Shown here piece by piece: positions 51,833-59,993 of a DNA stretch of 64,000 nucleotides. How positions within the stretch are numbered: position 1 is the first letter of the stretch; every line of letters starts with the position of its first letter. A program made the translations under genes and the position numbers. Source of the stretch: Nonomuraea gerenzanensis. GTDB taxonomy: Bacteria > Actinomycetota > Actinomycetes > Streptosporangiales > Streptosporangiaceae. The DNA lies in contig NZ_CP084058.1 in the NCBI RefSeq assembly GCF_020215645.1, forward strand, positions 2,852,001 through 2,916,000, in the 5' to 3' direction. Below the pieces are notes generated by a model. That model was not told where the DNA came from. It did no database searches and saw only the letters and a program-made list of their open reading frames with translations.

Positions 51833-52953
51833 GCGGAGCGCTCTCCGGGCTGCTGGTGGCCGACTTCAGCCGGGTGCTGGCCGGGCCCTACTGCACGATG
51901 TTGCTGGCCGACCTGGGGGCCGAGGTGGTCAAGGTCGAGCGGCCCGGCACCGGGGACGACACCCGCGCGTGGGGGCCGCCGTACGCCTCCTCGGGGGAGG
52001 CCACGTACTTCCTCGGCGTGAACCGCAACAAGCGCTCGATCGCGCTGGACCTGCGGGCCGACGCGGAGGTGGCGCGGGCCCTCGCGGCGCGCGCCGACGT
52101 GCTCGTGGAGAACTTCAAGCCGGGCACGATGGACCGGCTCGGCCTGGGCTACGAGGCGCTGCGTGCGCTGAACCCCGGGCTGGTGTACTGCTCGATCACC
52201 GGCTTCGGGTCGGGAGCGGGGGCCGGGCTGCCCGGCTACGACCTGATCGCGCAGGCGGTCGGCGGGCTGATGAGCGTCACCGGCGAGCCGGACGGGCCCG
52301 GCACCAAGGCGGGCGTCGCGCTGGTGGACGTGATCACCGGCCTGCACGCCGCCCTGGGCATCATGGCCGCCCTGCGTCACCGCGACGGTGGCGGTGAGGG
52401 GCAGCGGATCGAGGTCTCGCTGCTGTCGTCCCTGCTGTCGGCGCTCACCAACCACGCCTCCGCCTACGCCGCCGCCGGGGTCGTGCCGCAGGCCATGGGC
52501 AACCGGCATCCGAGCATCGTGCCGTACGAGGTGTTCCAGGCCGCCGACCGTCCGATCGTCATCGCGGCCGGCAACGACCGCCAGTTCCAGGCGCTGTGCG
52601 CGGCCCTGGAGCGGCCGGACCTGGCCGGCGACCCCCGCTACGCCACCAACGCCCAGCGGGTCGGCGCCCGCGAGCCGCTGGTCGCGGAGCTGAACGCGGC
52701 CCTCGCCGGGCGCACGGCGGACGAGTGGTTCGAGCGGCTCACGGCGGCCGGGGTGCCGTGCGGGCCGATCAACGACCTGGCCGCCGCCTTCGCCCTGGCC
52801 GGGGAGCTGGGCCTGGAGCCCGCCGTCGAGCTGGGCGGCGCCGGCCAGGTCGCCAACCCCATCCGGCTCAGCGCCACCCCGCCCGCCTACCACCGGCCCC
52901 CGCCCGCGCTCGGGCAGGACGACGCATGGCTTCGTGAGATATTGGACCGGTGA
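51829..52953 (+). CDS. CaiB/BaiF family CoA-transferase, probably glutarate CoA-transferase
   Basis: 374 aa, GTG overlapping the previous stop. Family III CoA-transferase features: LVADFSRVLAGPYCTMLLADLGAEVVKVERPGTGDDTR, VNRNKRSIALDL and D167 in GVALVDVITGLHAALG as the acyl-accepting Asp. The human glutarate CoA-transferase SUGCT is in this family. Between an aldehyde dehydrogenase and glutaryl-CoA dehydrogenase it most likely makes glutaryl-CoA from glutarate, using succinyl-CoA. Coupled to the GntR gene by overlap. Confidence 0.88.
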   Translation: MSGALSGLLVADFSRVLAGPYCTMLLADLGAEVVKVERPGTGDDTRAWGPPYASSGEATYFLGVNRNKRSIALDLRADAEVARALAARADVLVENFKPGTMDRLGLGYEALRALNPGLVYCSITGFGSGAGAGLPGYDLIAQAVGGLMSVTGEPDGPGTKAGVALVDVITGLHAALGIMAALRHRDGGGEGQRIEVSLLSSLLSALTNHASAYAAAGVVPQAMGNRHPSIVPYEVFQAADRPIVIAAGNDRQFQALCAALERPDLAGDPRYATNAQRVGAREPLVAELNAALAGRTADEWFERLTAAGVPCGPINDLAAAFALAGELGLEPAVELGGAGQVANPIRLSATPPAYHRPPPALGQDDAWLREILDR

Positions 52954-53612
52954 GTCCGGACGAGGCGCGACGCAGACCGCCGACCGCCCAGCAGTTCGTG
53001 CTGGGCGAGCTGCGCCGTGCCATCACCACCGGCCGCCTGCGCCCCGGCACCCCCATCAGGCAGGACGCGCTGGCCGAGGAGCTGCAGGTCAGCCGGGTGC
53101 CGCTGCGCGAGGCGCTGAAGACGCTCGAAGCCGAGGGGCTGGTCACCTACAAGCCGCACAAGGGCTACTGCGTCGCCATGCTGTCCCTCGACGACCTGCG
53201 CGAGGTCTACCGCATCCGCGAGCTGCTGGAGGAGGAGGCCGTGCGCGCGGCGGTGGCCCGGCTCACCGACGCCGATCTCGGCCGGATCGAGGCGGCGCAG
53301 GAGGAGGTCGAGCGGGCCGCCGCGGCGGGCGACGTGGCCGCCATGGCGACGGCGAACCGCACGTTCCACATGACGCTGTTCGACTGCGCGGCGATGCCGC
53401 GCCTGGCCCGCCTGATCCGCACGTTGTGGGACACGACCGACGCCTACCGGTCGATGTACTACGGCGACGCGGGCAACAGGGAGCGGGTGGTCAAGGAGCA
53501 CCGCGCCGCCCTCGACGCGCTGCGCCGCCGCTCCGCCGACGAGGCCGTGAGCACGCTCAACGTCCACCGCGACCGCGCGGTCGCCGAGCTGGAGCCGCTC
53601 CTGGATGCCTAA
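52950..53612 (+). CDS. GntR family regulator with FCD domain
   Basis: 220 aa, GTG start overlapping the previous TGA. The winged helix-turn-helix reads LRRAITTGRLRPGTPIRQDALAEELQVSRVPLREALKTLEAEGLV. The FCD ligand domain has metal-binding His candidates (TANRTFHMTLFD, VVKEHRAALDAL, LNVHRDRA). Regulators of glutarate use such as CsiR/GlaR in proteobacteria belong to the same class (recalled), so this is the likely repressor at 50349-50389, with glutarate as the ligand. It overlaps the TetR gene by 8 bp. Confidence 0.9.
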   Translation: MSPDEARRRPPTAQQFVLGELRRAITTGRLRPGTPIRQDALAEELQVSRVPLREALKTLEAEGLVTYKPHKGYCVAMLSLDDLREVYRIRELLEEEAVRAAVARLTDADLGRIEAAQEEVERAAAAGDVAAMATANRTFHMTLFDCAAMPRLARLIRTLWDTTDAYRSMYYGDAGNRERVVKEHRAALDALRRRSADEAVSTLNVHRDRAVAELEPLLDA

Positions 53613-54186
53613 GCTCGTCGATCACCAGGCGCGGCGGCTGCTGATCGCCGACGCCGTGCACCGGATCATCGACGCCAAGGGCCTCGACAGCGTCAGCCTG
53701 CGCGAGGTCGCCGCCGAGGCCGGCATCTCCATGGGGGCGGTGCAGCACTACTTCGCCACCAAGGAGGAGATGCTCGCGGTGGCGCTGCAGCAGCTCAACG
53801 CGCGGATCTCGGTGCGGGTGGCCGCCACCGGCGAGAGTGACCCGCTGCGGCTGGTGCGGGCGGCGATGCTGGAGATGCTGCCGCTGGACGAGACCCGGCG
53901 CTTCGAGGCGCGCATCGGGCTGGCGTTCCTGGCCAGGGCGGCCGTCGCCGACGACCTGGCCGAGCTGTTCCGTACGGGGGTGCCGCACGTCCTGGGGTTC
54001 TTCGCCGGCCAGCTCAGGGCGGCGCAGGCGGCGGGGCGGGTGGCGGCCGACCTCGATCCCGACGAGGAGGCGAAGGTGCTGTTCGGGGTGGCGCAGGGGG
54101 TGGGGCAGGCGGCCCTGCTGGGGTACTACCCGCCGGAGGCCGCGGCGGCGGCCGTGGACCACCACCTCGCCCGCCTCACGCGCTGA
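53605..54186 (+). CDS. TetR/AcrR family transcriptional regulator
   Basis: 193 aa. DAVHRIIDAKGLDSVSLREVAAEAGISMGAVQHYFATKEEML is the TetR DNA-binding domain; the C-terminal part resembles the BetI-like TetR_C_6 group (FEARIGLAFLARAAV, VAQGVGQAALLGYYPPEAA). It is the last gene of the aldehyde dehydrogenase operon, so it may tune the glutarate module or a remote target. Ligand unknown. Confidence 0.88.
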   Translation: MPKLVDHQARRLLIADAVHRIIDAKGLDSVSLREVAAEAGISMGAVQHYFATKEEMLAVALQQLNARISVRVAATGESDPLRLVRAAMLEMLPLDETRRFEARIGLAFLARAAVADDLAELFRTGVPHVLGFFAGQLRAAQAAGRVAADLDPDEEAKVLFGVAQGVGQAALLGYYPPEAAAAAVDHHLARLTR

Positions 54187-54196
54187 TCGCGGTCGG

Positions 54197-54775
54197 TCAG
54201 GGCAGCGCCAGGGCTGACAGATGTTCGCCGCGGTGGCCGAGCAGGCCCGCCGCCGCGTCCTCGCGGCCCGCCCGCCACGCCAGCGCCTGCAGGCCGTGCT
54301 CCGGGACCATGATGTCCTGCTCCCCGAGCCGCACCACGCCCACCTCGGCCGACAGCCGCACGATCCCGTAGCCGACCCACCGGTAGGGCCGGCGCAGCCA
54401 CGGCACCGGGCTGGCGTTGTAGCGCACGCTCTCCCCGGCATGGGCGTACCCGCTGAGCGCGGCGCAGCCCGGGCGCGGGCGCAGCACGTTCTCGTCGGCC
54501 GGATCGGCCGCGGCGGTGCCGCCCGTGCGCAGGATCCACCGGCCGCCGCGCTTGAGGGACAGCAGCCACACGTCCAGCCAGAACGACCCCACCCCGTCGA
54601 GCCGGGCGAAGGCCGTGGCCGCCAGGCGGTCGCCGACGTACAGGGAGAGCGGGGTGAAGCGGTGCCGGCCGCCGAGCGTCTCCGGCAACTCCTTGGGCAG
54701 GCCGTGCGCGATCAGGCGGCGGCTCTCTGTGTCGGGCGTGTACCCCAGGTACTCGGCACGATCCACAGGTCTCAT
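54197..54775 (-). CDS. hypothetical protein, 192 aa
   Basis: Soluble, without signal peptide or membrane helix. Several beta-strand-like blocks are seen (RFTPLSLYVGDRLAATAFARLDGVGSFWLDVWLL, YRWVGYGIVRLSAEVGVVRLGEQDIMV). Coding bias is normal. A start at 54775 fits a GGTCCGATGAG context. It converges on the TetR gene with 10 nt between and stands 20 nt downstream of a broken penicillin-binding protein gene. I do not recognise it. Confidence 0.65.
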   Translation of the reverse strand: MRPVDRAEYLGYTPDTESRRLIAHGLPKELPETLGGRHRFTPLSLYVGDRLAATAFARLDGVGSFWLDVWLLSLKRGGRWILRTGGTAAADPADENVLRPRPGCAALSGYAHAGESVRYNASPVPWLRRPYRWVGYGIVRLSAEVGVVRLGEQDIMVPEHGLQALAWRAGREDAAAGLLGHRGEHLSALALP

Positions 54776-54794
54776 CGGACCTCCTGGCTCGCGG

Positions 54795-55079
54795 TCAGCC
54801 GGCGCAGGCCTGCCTGCACCCGCCGAACCGGGCGGTGTCGGGCGGGGTGAAGGACGTGCCCTCGGTGCCCTCCAGGGCGGCCTTCATGGACTCCTTCCAG
54901 ACGGGGCCGGGGATGGTGGTGCCCTCGACCTCCGCGTAGCGCTTCCCCCCGATGGTGACGTCCGTCAGCGGATGCGCATAGCCCTTCTCCGGGTGACCCA
55001 GGCTGACGGCCGCCGCCAGGTCGGGGGTGCAGCCGGCGTACGTGGCGCTCGCGTTGCGGTCGATGGTGCCGTCCACGCA
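54795..55079 (-). pseudogene. C-terminal remnant of a class A penicillin-binding protein
   Basis: The minus-strand frame ending at 54795 reads DGTIDRNASATYAGCTPDLAAAV, then GYAHPLTDVTIGGKRYAEVEGTTIPGPVWKESMKAALEG. This is the end of the transpeptidase domain of bifunctional penicillin-binding proteins, where KTGT(T/I)DxN...FVGYTPDLA...W is expected. The K-T-G box is lost (V-D-G), no SxxK or glycosyltransferase part remains upstream, and the frame runs into the divergent thioesterase promoter. It is a decayed fragment without catalytic residues. Confidence 0.75.
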
Positions 55080-55170
55080 CGCCCGCCGCCGGGAACGAGC
55101 TTCCTCGTGATGCGCGAGCTGACCGGTCTGGGCCACTATGGCGGGAGTCGTCGGCCGCCGAGGAGATCGT

Positions 55171-55881
55171 ATGACCTGGTTCCACACGCTCGACCCCCGC
55201 CCGGACGCCGCCCTGCGGCTCTTCTGCTTCCCGCACGCAGGCGGCGCCGCGGCCGCCTACCGCGAGTGGCACCGGGCGGTCCCGCCGGGCGTGGAGGTGC
55301 GTGCCGTGCAGTATCCCGGCCGCGCCGACCGCATGCGCGAGGCGCCCGTGGCCGACGCGCACGTGCTGGCCGACCAGATCGCCGAGGCCATGCGCCCGCT
55401 GCTCGACCGCCCGGCCGTGCTGTTCGGGCACAGCATGGGCGCGGTGCTCGCGTACGAGACGGCGCTGCGCGTGCGACCCGCCCATCTGATCGTCTCCGGC
55501 CGCCGGGCCGCGCACGTGCCCCGCCCCGGCCGGGTGCACCTGGGCACCGAGGACGACCTGGCCGCCGAGCTGCGCCGCCTCGGCGGCACCCAGCCCGAGC
55601 TGCTGGACGACCCGGAGGTGCGCGCCTACATCCTGCCGATCGTGCGCGCCGACTACCACCTGGCCGAGAGCTACCGCCACCGGCCCGCCGAGCCGCTGGA
55701 CTGCCCCATCACGGCCGTCATCGGCGACAGCGACCCCGAGGTGGACCCCTCGAACGCCGGCGACTGGGCCGAGCTGACCCGTGGCCGTTTCGAGCTGCAC
55801 GTCCTGCCCGGCGGCCACTTCTACCTGGCCGAGCGCCCGGCCGAGGTGATCGACCTCGTCGTCGGGGCCGTGAGCCGCTAG
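55171..55881 (+). CDS. type II thioesterase (alpha/beta hydrolase)
   Basis: 236 aa from the ATG at 55171 with AGGAG in front. LFCFPHAGGAAAAYREWHRAVPPGVEVRAVQYPGR is the characteristic start. The nucleophile elbow is GHSMGAV; Asp is in IGDSDPEVDP and His in PGGHFYLAE. Such thioesterases hydrolyse mis-loaded acyl groups from NRPS or PKS carrier proteins. No biosynthetic megasynthase lies in the window, so it is an orphan editor or serves a remote cluster. It follows the PBP remnant, whose truncation may have happened with its insertion. Confidence 0.9.
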   Translation: MTWFHTLDPRPDAALRLFCFPHAGGAAAAYREWHRAVPPGVEVRAVQYPGRADRMREAPVADAHVLADQIAEAMRPLLDRPAVLFGHSMGAVLAYETALRVRPAHLIVSGRRAAHVPRPGRVHLGTEDDLAAELRRLGGTQPELLDDPEVRAYILPIVRADYHLAESYRHRPAEPLDCPITAVIGDSDPEVDPSNAGDWAELTRGRFELHVLPGGHFYLAERPAEVIDLVVGAVSR

Positions 55882-56757
55882 TCAGGGGGCGCTGGGGCGG
55901 CGGTGGAGCAGGCCGAACCTGGCCCACATCGCCTCCGCCGCCTCGATCGAGGCCCCCGTACGCGCCGGGTCCACGGCGGCGAGCTGGGTGACCAGCGCCT
56001 GGGCCACGGCGATGCCGGCCGTCAGCGAGGGGAAGAACGCCTCGCCCTCCGCGGGCACCATCACGACCTCTTCCGCCGCGGCGGCCAGGGCCGGGCTGGC
56101 CGCGTCCGTCACGGCGAACACGCGGACCCCGCGCGAGCGCGCCTCGTTGGCGGCCAGCACCGTGCTCTCGTACAGCCGCCAGAAGCTGATCGCGATCAGC
56201 ACGTCACCCTCGCCGATCGCGGCCATCACGTTCGCCAGCTCCGCGTCGCCGCCCGTGATGGCCTGCACCGGGTAGCCGGCCAGGCGGGCGTTGTGGGCCA
56301 GCGCGATCCCGACCGCCGCGTAGCTGCCGTCGGCGACGATCACCGTGCGGCGGGCCGCCGCGATGGCCTCGGCGATCGTGAGCAGCACGCCCTCGTCCAG
56401 GCGCCGGTTGAGCTGGGCCAGGCTGTCGAGGTCGCGGCGCAGCGAGCGGGAGCTGGGCGAGCCGGTGCCTCGGTGCTCGGCCGCGACCTGGCCGGCGCTG
56501 AGCGAGGACAGGTAGCGGGCGCGCAACTCCTGTTGCAGGGCGGGCCAGCCGGCGAAGCCGAGCGCCTGCGCCGTACGGGTGACGGTGGCGACGTTGACGC
56601 CCGCGAGCTGCGCCAGCTCTCCCGCCGACCCGAACGCGGCCCGGCGCGGCTGCGAGAGCAGCACCTCCAGCACGGCGGCCGACTTGCCGCGCAGCCCGCG
56701 CACCGGCATCCGCTCACGCAGCCAGCCCTGGAAGCTGTCGGTCGCGCGCTCCGTCAC
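55882..56757 (-). CDS. MurR/RpiR family transcriptional regulator
   Basis: 291 aa from the GTG at 56757, which has GGAAAGGGA upstream; ATG at 56787 is an alternative. The N-terminal RpiR helix-turn-helix reads VLEVLLSQPRRAAFGSAGELAQLAGVNVATVTRTAQALGFAGWPALQQELR. The SIS domain (RRTVIVADGSYAAVGIALAHNARLAGYPVQAI, GDVLIAISFWRLYESTVLAANEARSRGVRVFAVTD) binds phosphosugars in related proteins. Divergent from the MFS - GAF - amidohydrolase operon with TTGCAA-type repeats between, so it probably controls that operon. Confidence 0.9.
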   Translation of the reverse strand: MTERATDSFQGWLRERMPVRGLRGKSAAVLEVLLSQPRRAAFGSAGELAQLAGVNVATVTRTAQALGFAGWPALQQELRARYLSSLSAGQVAAEHRGTGSPSSRSLRRDLDSLAQLNRRLDEGVLLTIAEAIAAARRTVIVADGSYAAVGIALAHNARLAGYPVQAITGGDAELANVMAAIGEGDVLIAISFWRLYESTVLAANEARSRGVRVFAVTDAASPALAAAAEEVVMVPAEGEAFFPSLTAGIAVAQALVTQLAAVDPARTGASIEAAEAMWARFGLLHRRPSAP

Positions 56758-56812
56758 GTGATCCCTTTCCGAGTCGGACCCCGACATGCTACGCGCTCGC
56801 AACAAAGCTAAC

Positions 56813-56872
56813 TTGCAAAGACCATTGCAATTTTACCAATTTGCACTATATGTTGCTGCGCAATCGACTTGC
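56813..56872. promoter_or_regulatory. TTGCAA-type operators and promoter of the MFS-GAF-amidohydrolase operon
   Basis: TTGCAA (56813-56818), ATTGCAAT (56824-56831), TTGC-TGC-GCAA (56853-56863) and CTTGCAG (56867-56873) lie in an A/T-rich patch. TTGCAA (56825-56830), a 16-bp spacer and TATATG (56847-56852) could be the promoter. The repeated half-site suggests binding of the divergent RpiR regulator. Confidence 0.65.
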
Positions 56873-56902
56873 AGGGCCACGACCTGGGGAAAGGTGTGTC
56901 TG

Positions 56903-58279
56903 ATGACCTTGTTGGCCCGTCTGGACCGGCTCCCGCTGAGCCGTCCGCACTACGTCCTGCTCCTGATCGGCGGCCTCGGCTACACCTTCGACGGCATGGA
57001 CTCGGCCGTCGTCGCCTTCCTGCTGCCGAGCGCGCAGGAGGCCTGGGGCCTGTCCAACGGCCAGCTCGGCTTCATCGGGTCCGCGACGCCGTTCGGGTTC
57101 CTGTTCGGCGCGACCGTGGCGGGGCTGCTCGGCGACCGCATCGGCCGCAAGAAGGTCATGATGTACGCGCTCGCCTTCTACGCGGTCTTCTCCGTGGTGG
57201 CGGCGTTCGCGCCGAACTACGAGGTGTTCCTGGGGGCCCGGGTGCTCGCCGGGGCCGGGGCGGGGGCGGAGAGCGCGATCATCGCGCCGTTCCTGTCGGA
57301 GTTCGTGCCCGCCAAGCGGCGTGGGTGGTTCATCGGGGCGCTGGCCGGGTTCTTCTCGTTCGGGTTCGTGATGGCCGCGCTCATCGGGCGGTTCGTCGTG
57401 CCGACGTTCGACGACGGCTGGCGGATCGCGCAGGTGATCACCGCGCTGCCGATCGTGATGCTGCTGTGGTGGCGCCGCTCGCTGCCCGAGTCGCCGCGCT
57501 TCCTGCTCCAGCAGGGCCGTACGGACGAGGCCGAGGCGGTGGTCGCCGACCTGGAACGGCGCGTCGAGCGGGCCACGGGGCAGCCGCTGCCGCCGGTGCC
57601 CGAGACCGCCGTCGCCCCCGCCACCACCGGCGCGCCGAAGGTGAACCTGCTCAGCGCGCTGCGCTTCCTGTGGAGCCCGGCCATGGCCAAGCGCACGGCG
57701 GTGATCTGGCTCGTGTGGTTCGTGATCACATTCTCGTACTACGGGTTCTTCTCGTGGATCCCCACGCTGCTCGTGCAGCGCGGCATCACGGTCACCAAGA
57801 GCTTCGAGTTCTCGATCATCATCTATCTGGCGCAGATCCCCGGGTACTTCTCGGCGGCCTGGCTGTCGGAGCGCATGGACCGCAAGAACACGATCGCGCT
57901 CTACCTCGCGGGGTCGGCGGTCAGCGCGTTCTGGCTGTCGCAGATGGACTCGCCCGTCATGATCACGCTCGCGGGCGCGGTGCTGTCGTTCTTCCTGAAC
58001 GGCACCTACGCCGGCGTCTACTCCTACACCCCGGAGGTCTTCCCGACCTGGATCCGCGCCACCGGCACCGGGCTGTCGAGCGCGTTCGGCCGGGTGGGCA
58101 GCATCCTCGCGCCGACCATCATCGGGCTGTCGGCCGCGAGCCTGGGCTTCGCCGGTGTGTTCGGGCTGACGACGGCGGTGCTGGTGGCCGGGGTGGTGTG
58201 CGTGATCGTGTTCGGGCTGGCCACGGCAGGGCGATCACTGGAAGAGCTGACGGAGACGACTGAGGAGGCGACCCGATGA
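56903..58279 (+). CDS. MFS transporter (sugar/organic-acid porter type)
   Basis: 458 aa from the ATG at 56903 with GGGGAAAGG upstream. Twelve helices; motif A is GDRIGRKKVMMYA, and WWRRSLPESPRFLLQQGR after helix 6 is the PESPR signature of the sugar-porter/AAHS/NiaP branches. The second half has ERMDRKNTIALY and YTPEVFPTWIRATGTG, also conserved in these branches. It imports a small organic acid, sugar or nicotinate-like solute. The next two genes follow with overlaps, so the amidohydrolase probably acts on the imported compound. Confidence 0.9.
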   Translation: MTLLARLDRLPLSRPHYVLLLIGGLGYTFDGMDSAVVAFLLPSAQEAWGLSNGQLGFIGSATPFGFLFGATVAGLLGDRIGRKKVMMYALAFYAVFSVVAAFAPNYEVFLGARVLAGAGAGAESAIIAPFLSEFVPAKRRGWFIGALAGFFSFGFVMAALIGRFVVPTFDDGWRIAQVITALPIVMLLWWRRSLPESPRFLLQQGRTDEAEAVVADLERRVERATGQPLPPVPETAVAPATTGAPKVNLLSALRFLWSPAMAKRTAVIWLVWFVITFSYYGFFSWIPTLLVQRGITVTKSFEFSIIIYLAQIPGYFSAAWLSERMDRKNTIALYLAGSAVSAFWLSQMDSPVMITLAGAVLSFFLNGTYAGVYSYTPEVFPTWIRATGTGLSSAFGRVGSILAPTIIGLSAASLGFAGVFGLTTAVLVAGVVCVIVFGLATAGRSLEELTETTEEATR

Positions 58280-58698
58280 TCGAGCTGGAGGAGAAGGTAC
58301 GCCAGGAGGTGGGCGTGCGGCTGTTCACCGTGCTGGCCTGGGTGCCGGAGCGGCGGGCGCTGCGCCGCGTGCACACCAGCCACCCCGAGCAGTACCCGGT
58401 GGGCGGCGAGAAGACCGTCGAGGTGGCCCAGGGCTGGCTGGCCACCTGCATCGAGGGGCGGCAGCCGTACTTCGGCAGGGACAGGGCCGCCGTACGCGAG
58501 ATCTTCGCCGACCACGAGCTGATCGAGAGCCTCGGCTGCGGCTCCATCATCAACGTGCCCGTGCTCGGCGACGACGGCGAGGTCCTCGGCGTGCTGAACA
58601 TCCTCGACGCCGAGGGCAGCTACGACGACACCTCCGTGGCGGCCGCCCAGGCCATCGCCGAGGACGCCGCCGCCTACCTCAAGGGCGGTGCGGCATGA
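58276..58698 (+). CDS. stand-alone GAF domain protein
   Basis: 140 aa, ATG overlapping the MFS stop. A single GAF domain: VRLFTVLAWVPERRALRRVHTSHPEQYPVGGEK, WLATCIEGRQPYFGRDRAAVREIF, GCGSIINVPVLGDDGEVLGVLNILD. There is no output domain. It may sense or bind the metabolite handled by the transporter and hydrolase, or modulate one of them. Cys residues at GCGS and TCIEG resemble those of free-methionine sulfoxide reductases, but the full pattern is not met. Confidence 0.85.
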   Translation: MIELEEKVRQEVGVRLFTVLAWVPERRALRRVHTSHPEQYPVGGEKTVEVAQGWLATCIEGRQPYFGRDRAAVREIFADHELIESLGCGSIINVPVLGDDGEVLGVLNILDAEGSYDDTSVAAAQAIAEDAAAYLKGGAA

Positions 58699-59900
58699 GC
58701 CTGCTGCTGAAGAACGCGCTGCTGCTCGACGTGGCGACCGGCGAGTACACCGAGGCCGACCTGCGCTGCGCCGAGGGCCGCATCGCCGAGACCGGCACCG
58801 GGCTCACCGCCCCCGACGGCACCCGGGTGCTCGACCTGGCGGGCGCCCGCGTCGTGCCCGGCCTGATCGACGCGCACGTGCACGTCACCGCCTCCACCGC
58901 GAACCTCGGCACCATCGGCTCCATGTCGCCCTCCTACGTGACCGCCCACAGCGCCCGCATCATGGGCGACATGCTGAGCCGCGGCTTCACCACGGTCCGT
59001 GACGCGTCCGGCGCCGACTTCGGCCTCGCCGACGCGCAGGCCGAAGGTCTCGTACGCGGGCCGCGCCTGCTGTTCTGCGGCAAGGGCCTGAGCCAGACCG
59101 GCGGCCACGCCGACTTCCGCGGCCGGGGCGAGCACCTCAAGGACGACCACCCGTGCTGCGCCGGCGTCGGCCGGGTGGCCGACGGCGTGGACGCCGTGCG
59201 CGCCGCCGCCCGCGACGAGCTGCGCAAGGGCGCCCACCACATCAAGGTGATGGCCTCCGGCGGCGTCGCCTCGCCGACCGACCGCATCGACTCCACCCAG
59301 TACTCCATGGACGAGCTGCGCGCCATCGTCGAGGAGGCCGAGGCCGCCAACCGGTACGTCGCCGCCCACGCCTACACCGCCCGCGCCGTCAACCGGGCCC
59401 TGGAGGCGGGCGTGCGCTCCATCGAGCACGGCAACCTGATCGACGACACGAGCGTGGAGCTGTTCCTGCGCCACGACGCGTTCCTGGTGCCGACGCTCGT
59501 GACGTACTGGGCGCTCAAGGAGGAGGGCCGCGAGTTCGGCCTGCCGGAGCGGAGCTGGCGCAAGGTGGACGAGGTGCTCGACGCCGGCCTCGTCGCGCTG
59601 GAGCGGGCCGCCGGGGGCGGGGTGCGGATCGCGTACGGGACCGACCTGCTCGGCGGCATGCACCGGCACCAGAACCAGGAGTTCCGGCTCAGGGCCGAGG
59701 TGCAGCAGCCGATCGACGTGCTGCGGGCGGCCACCACGGGGGCGGCGGAGCTGGTCGGGCTGACGGGCGAGATCGGCACGCTCGACGTGGGGGCGCACGC
59801 CGACCTGGTCGTGCTCGACGGGGACCCGCTGGCGGACATCGGGGTGCTGGCCGATCCGAAGCACGTGCGGCACGTCGTTCAGGCGGGCGCCCTGGTCTGA
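58695..59900 (+). CDS. metal-dependent amidohydrolase
   Basis: 401 aa, ATG overlapping the GAF gene. The amidohydrolase barrel has DAHVHV (HxH), HHIKVMASGG (carboxylated Lys candidate), AHAYT and SIEHGNL (His ligands) and YGTDLLGG (catalytic Asp). The C-terminal DLVVLDGDPLADI closes the small beta domain. Relatives are Xaa-Pro dipeptidases and imidazolonepropionase-like hydrolases acting on peptides or cyclic amides. It works in the cytoplasm with the coupled transporter. Its last codons and stop are duplicated downstream. Confidence 0.9.
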   Translation: MSLLLKNALLLDVATGEYTEADLRCAEGRIAETGTGLTAPDGTRVLDLAGARVVPGLIDAHVHVTASTANLGTIGSMSPSYVTAHSARIMGDMLSRGFTTVRDASGADFGLADAQAEGLVRGPRLLFCGKGLSQTGGHADFRGRGEHLKDDHPCCAGVGRVADGVDAVRAAARDELRKGAHHIKVMASGGVASPTDRIDSTQYSMDELRAIVEEAEAANRYVAAHAYTARAVNRALEAGVRSIEHGNLIDDTSVELFLRHDAFLVPTLVTYWALKEEGREFGLPERSWRKVDEVLDAGLVALERAAGGGVRIAYGTDLLGGMHRHQNQEFRLRAEVQQPIDVLRAATTGAAELVGLTGEIGTLDVGAHADLVVLDGDPLADIGVLADPKHVRHVVQAGALV

Positions 59901-59965
59901 CCGCAGGGCGGGGCGCGTGGCCCAGGCGGGCGCGCTGGTCTGACCGCAGGGCGGGGCGCGTGGCG
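59880..59965 (+). repeat. 43-bp tandem duplication of the 3' end of the amidohydrolase gene
   Basis: Unit 1 (59880-59922) contains the last codons and TGA of the gene. Unit 2 (59923-59965) is identical except for two bases and includes a second copy of the GALV-stop end. It is the same kind of event as at 13301-13451. Confidence 0.9.
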
Positions 59966-59993
59966 CGTCGGCGCTGGGCGATCGGGTGCTCCC

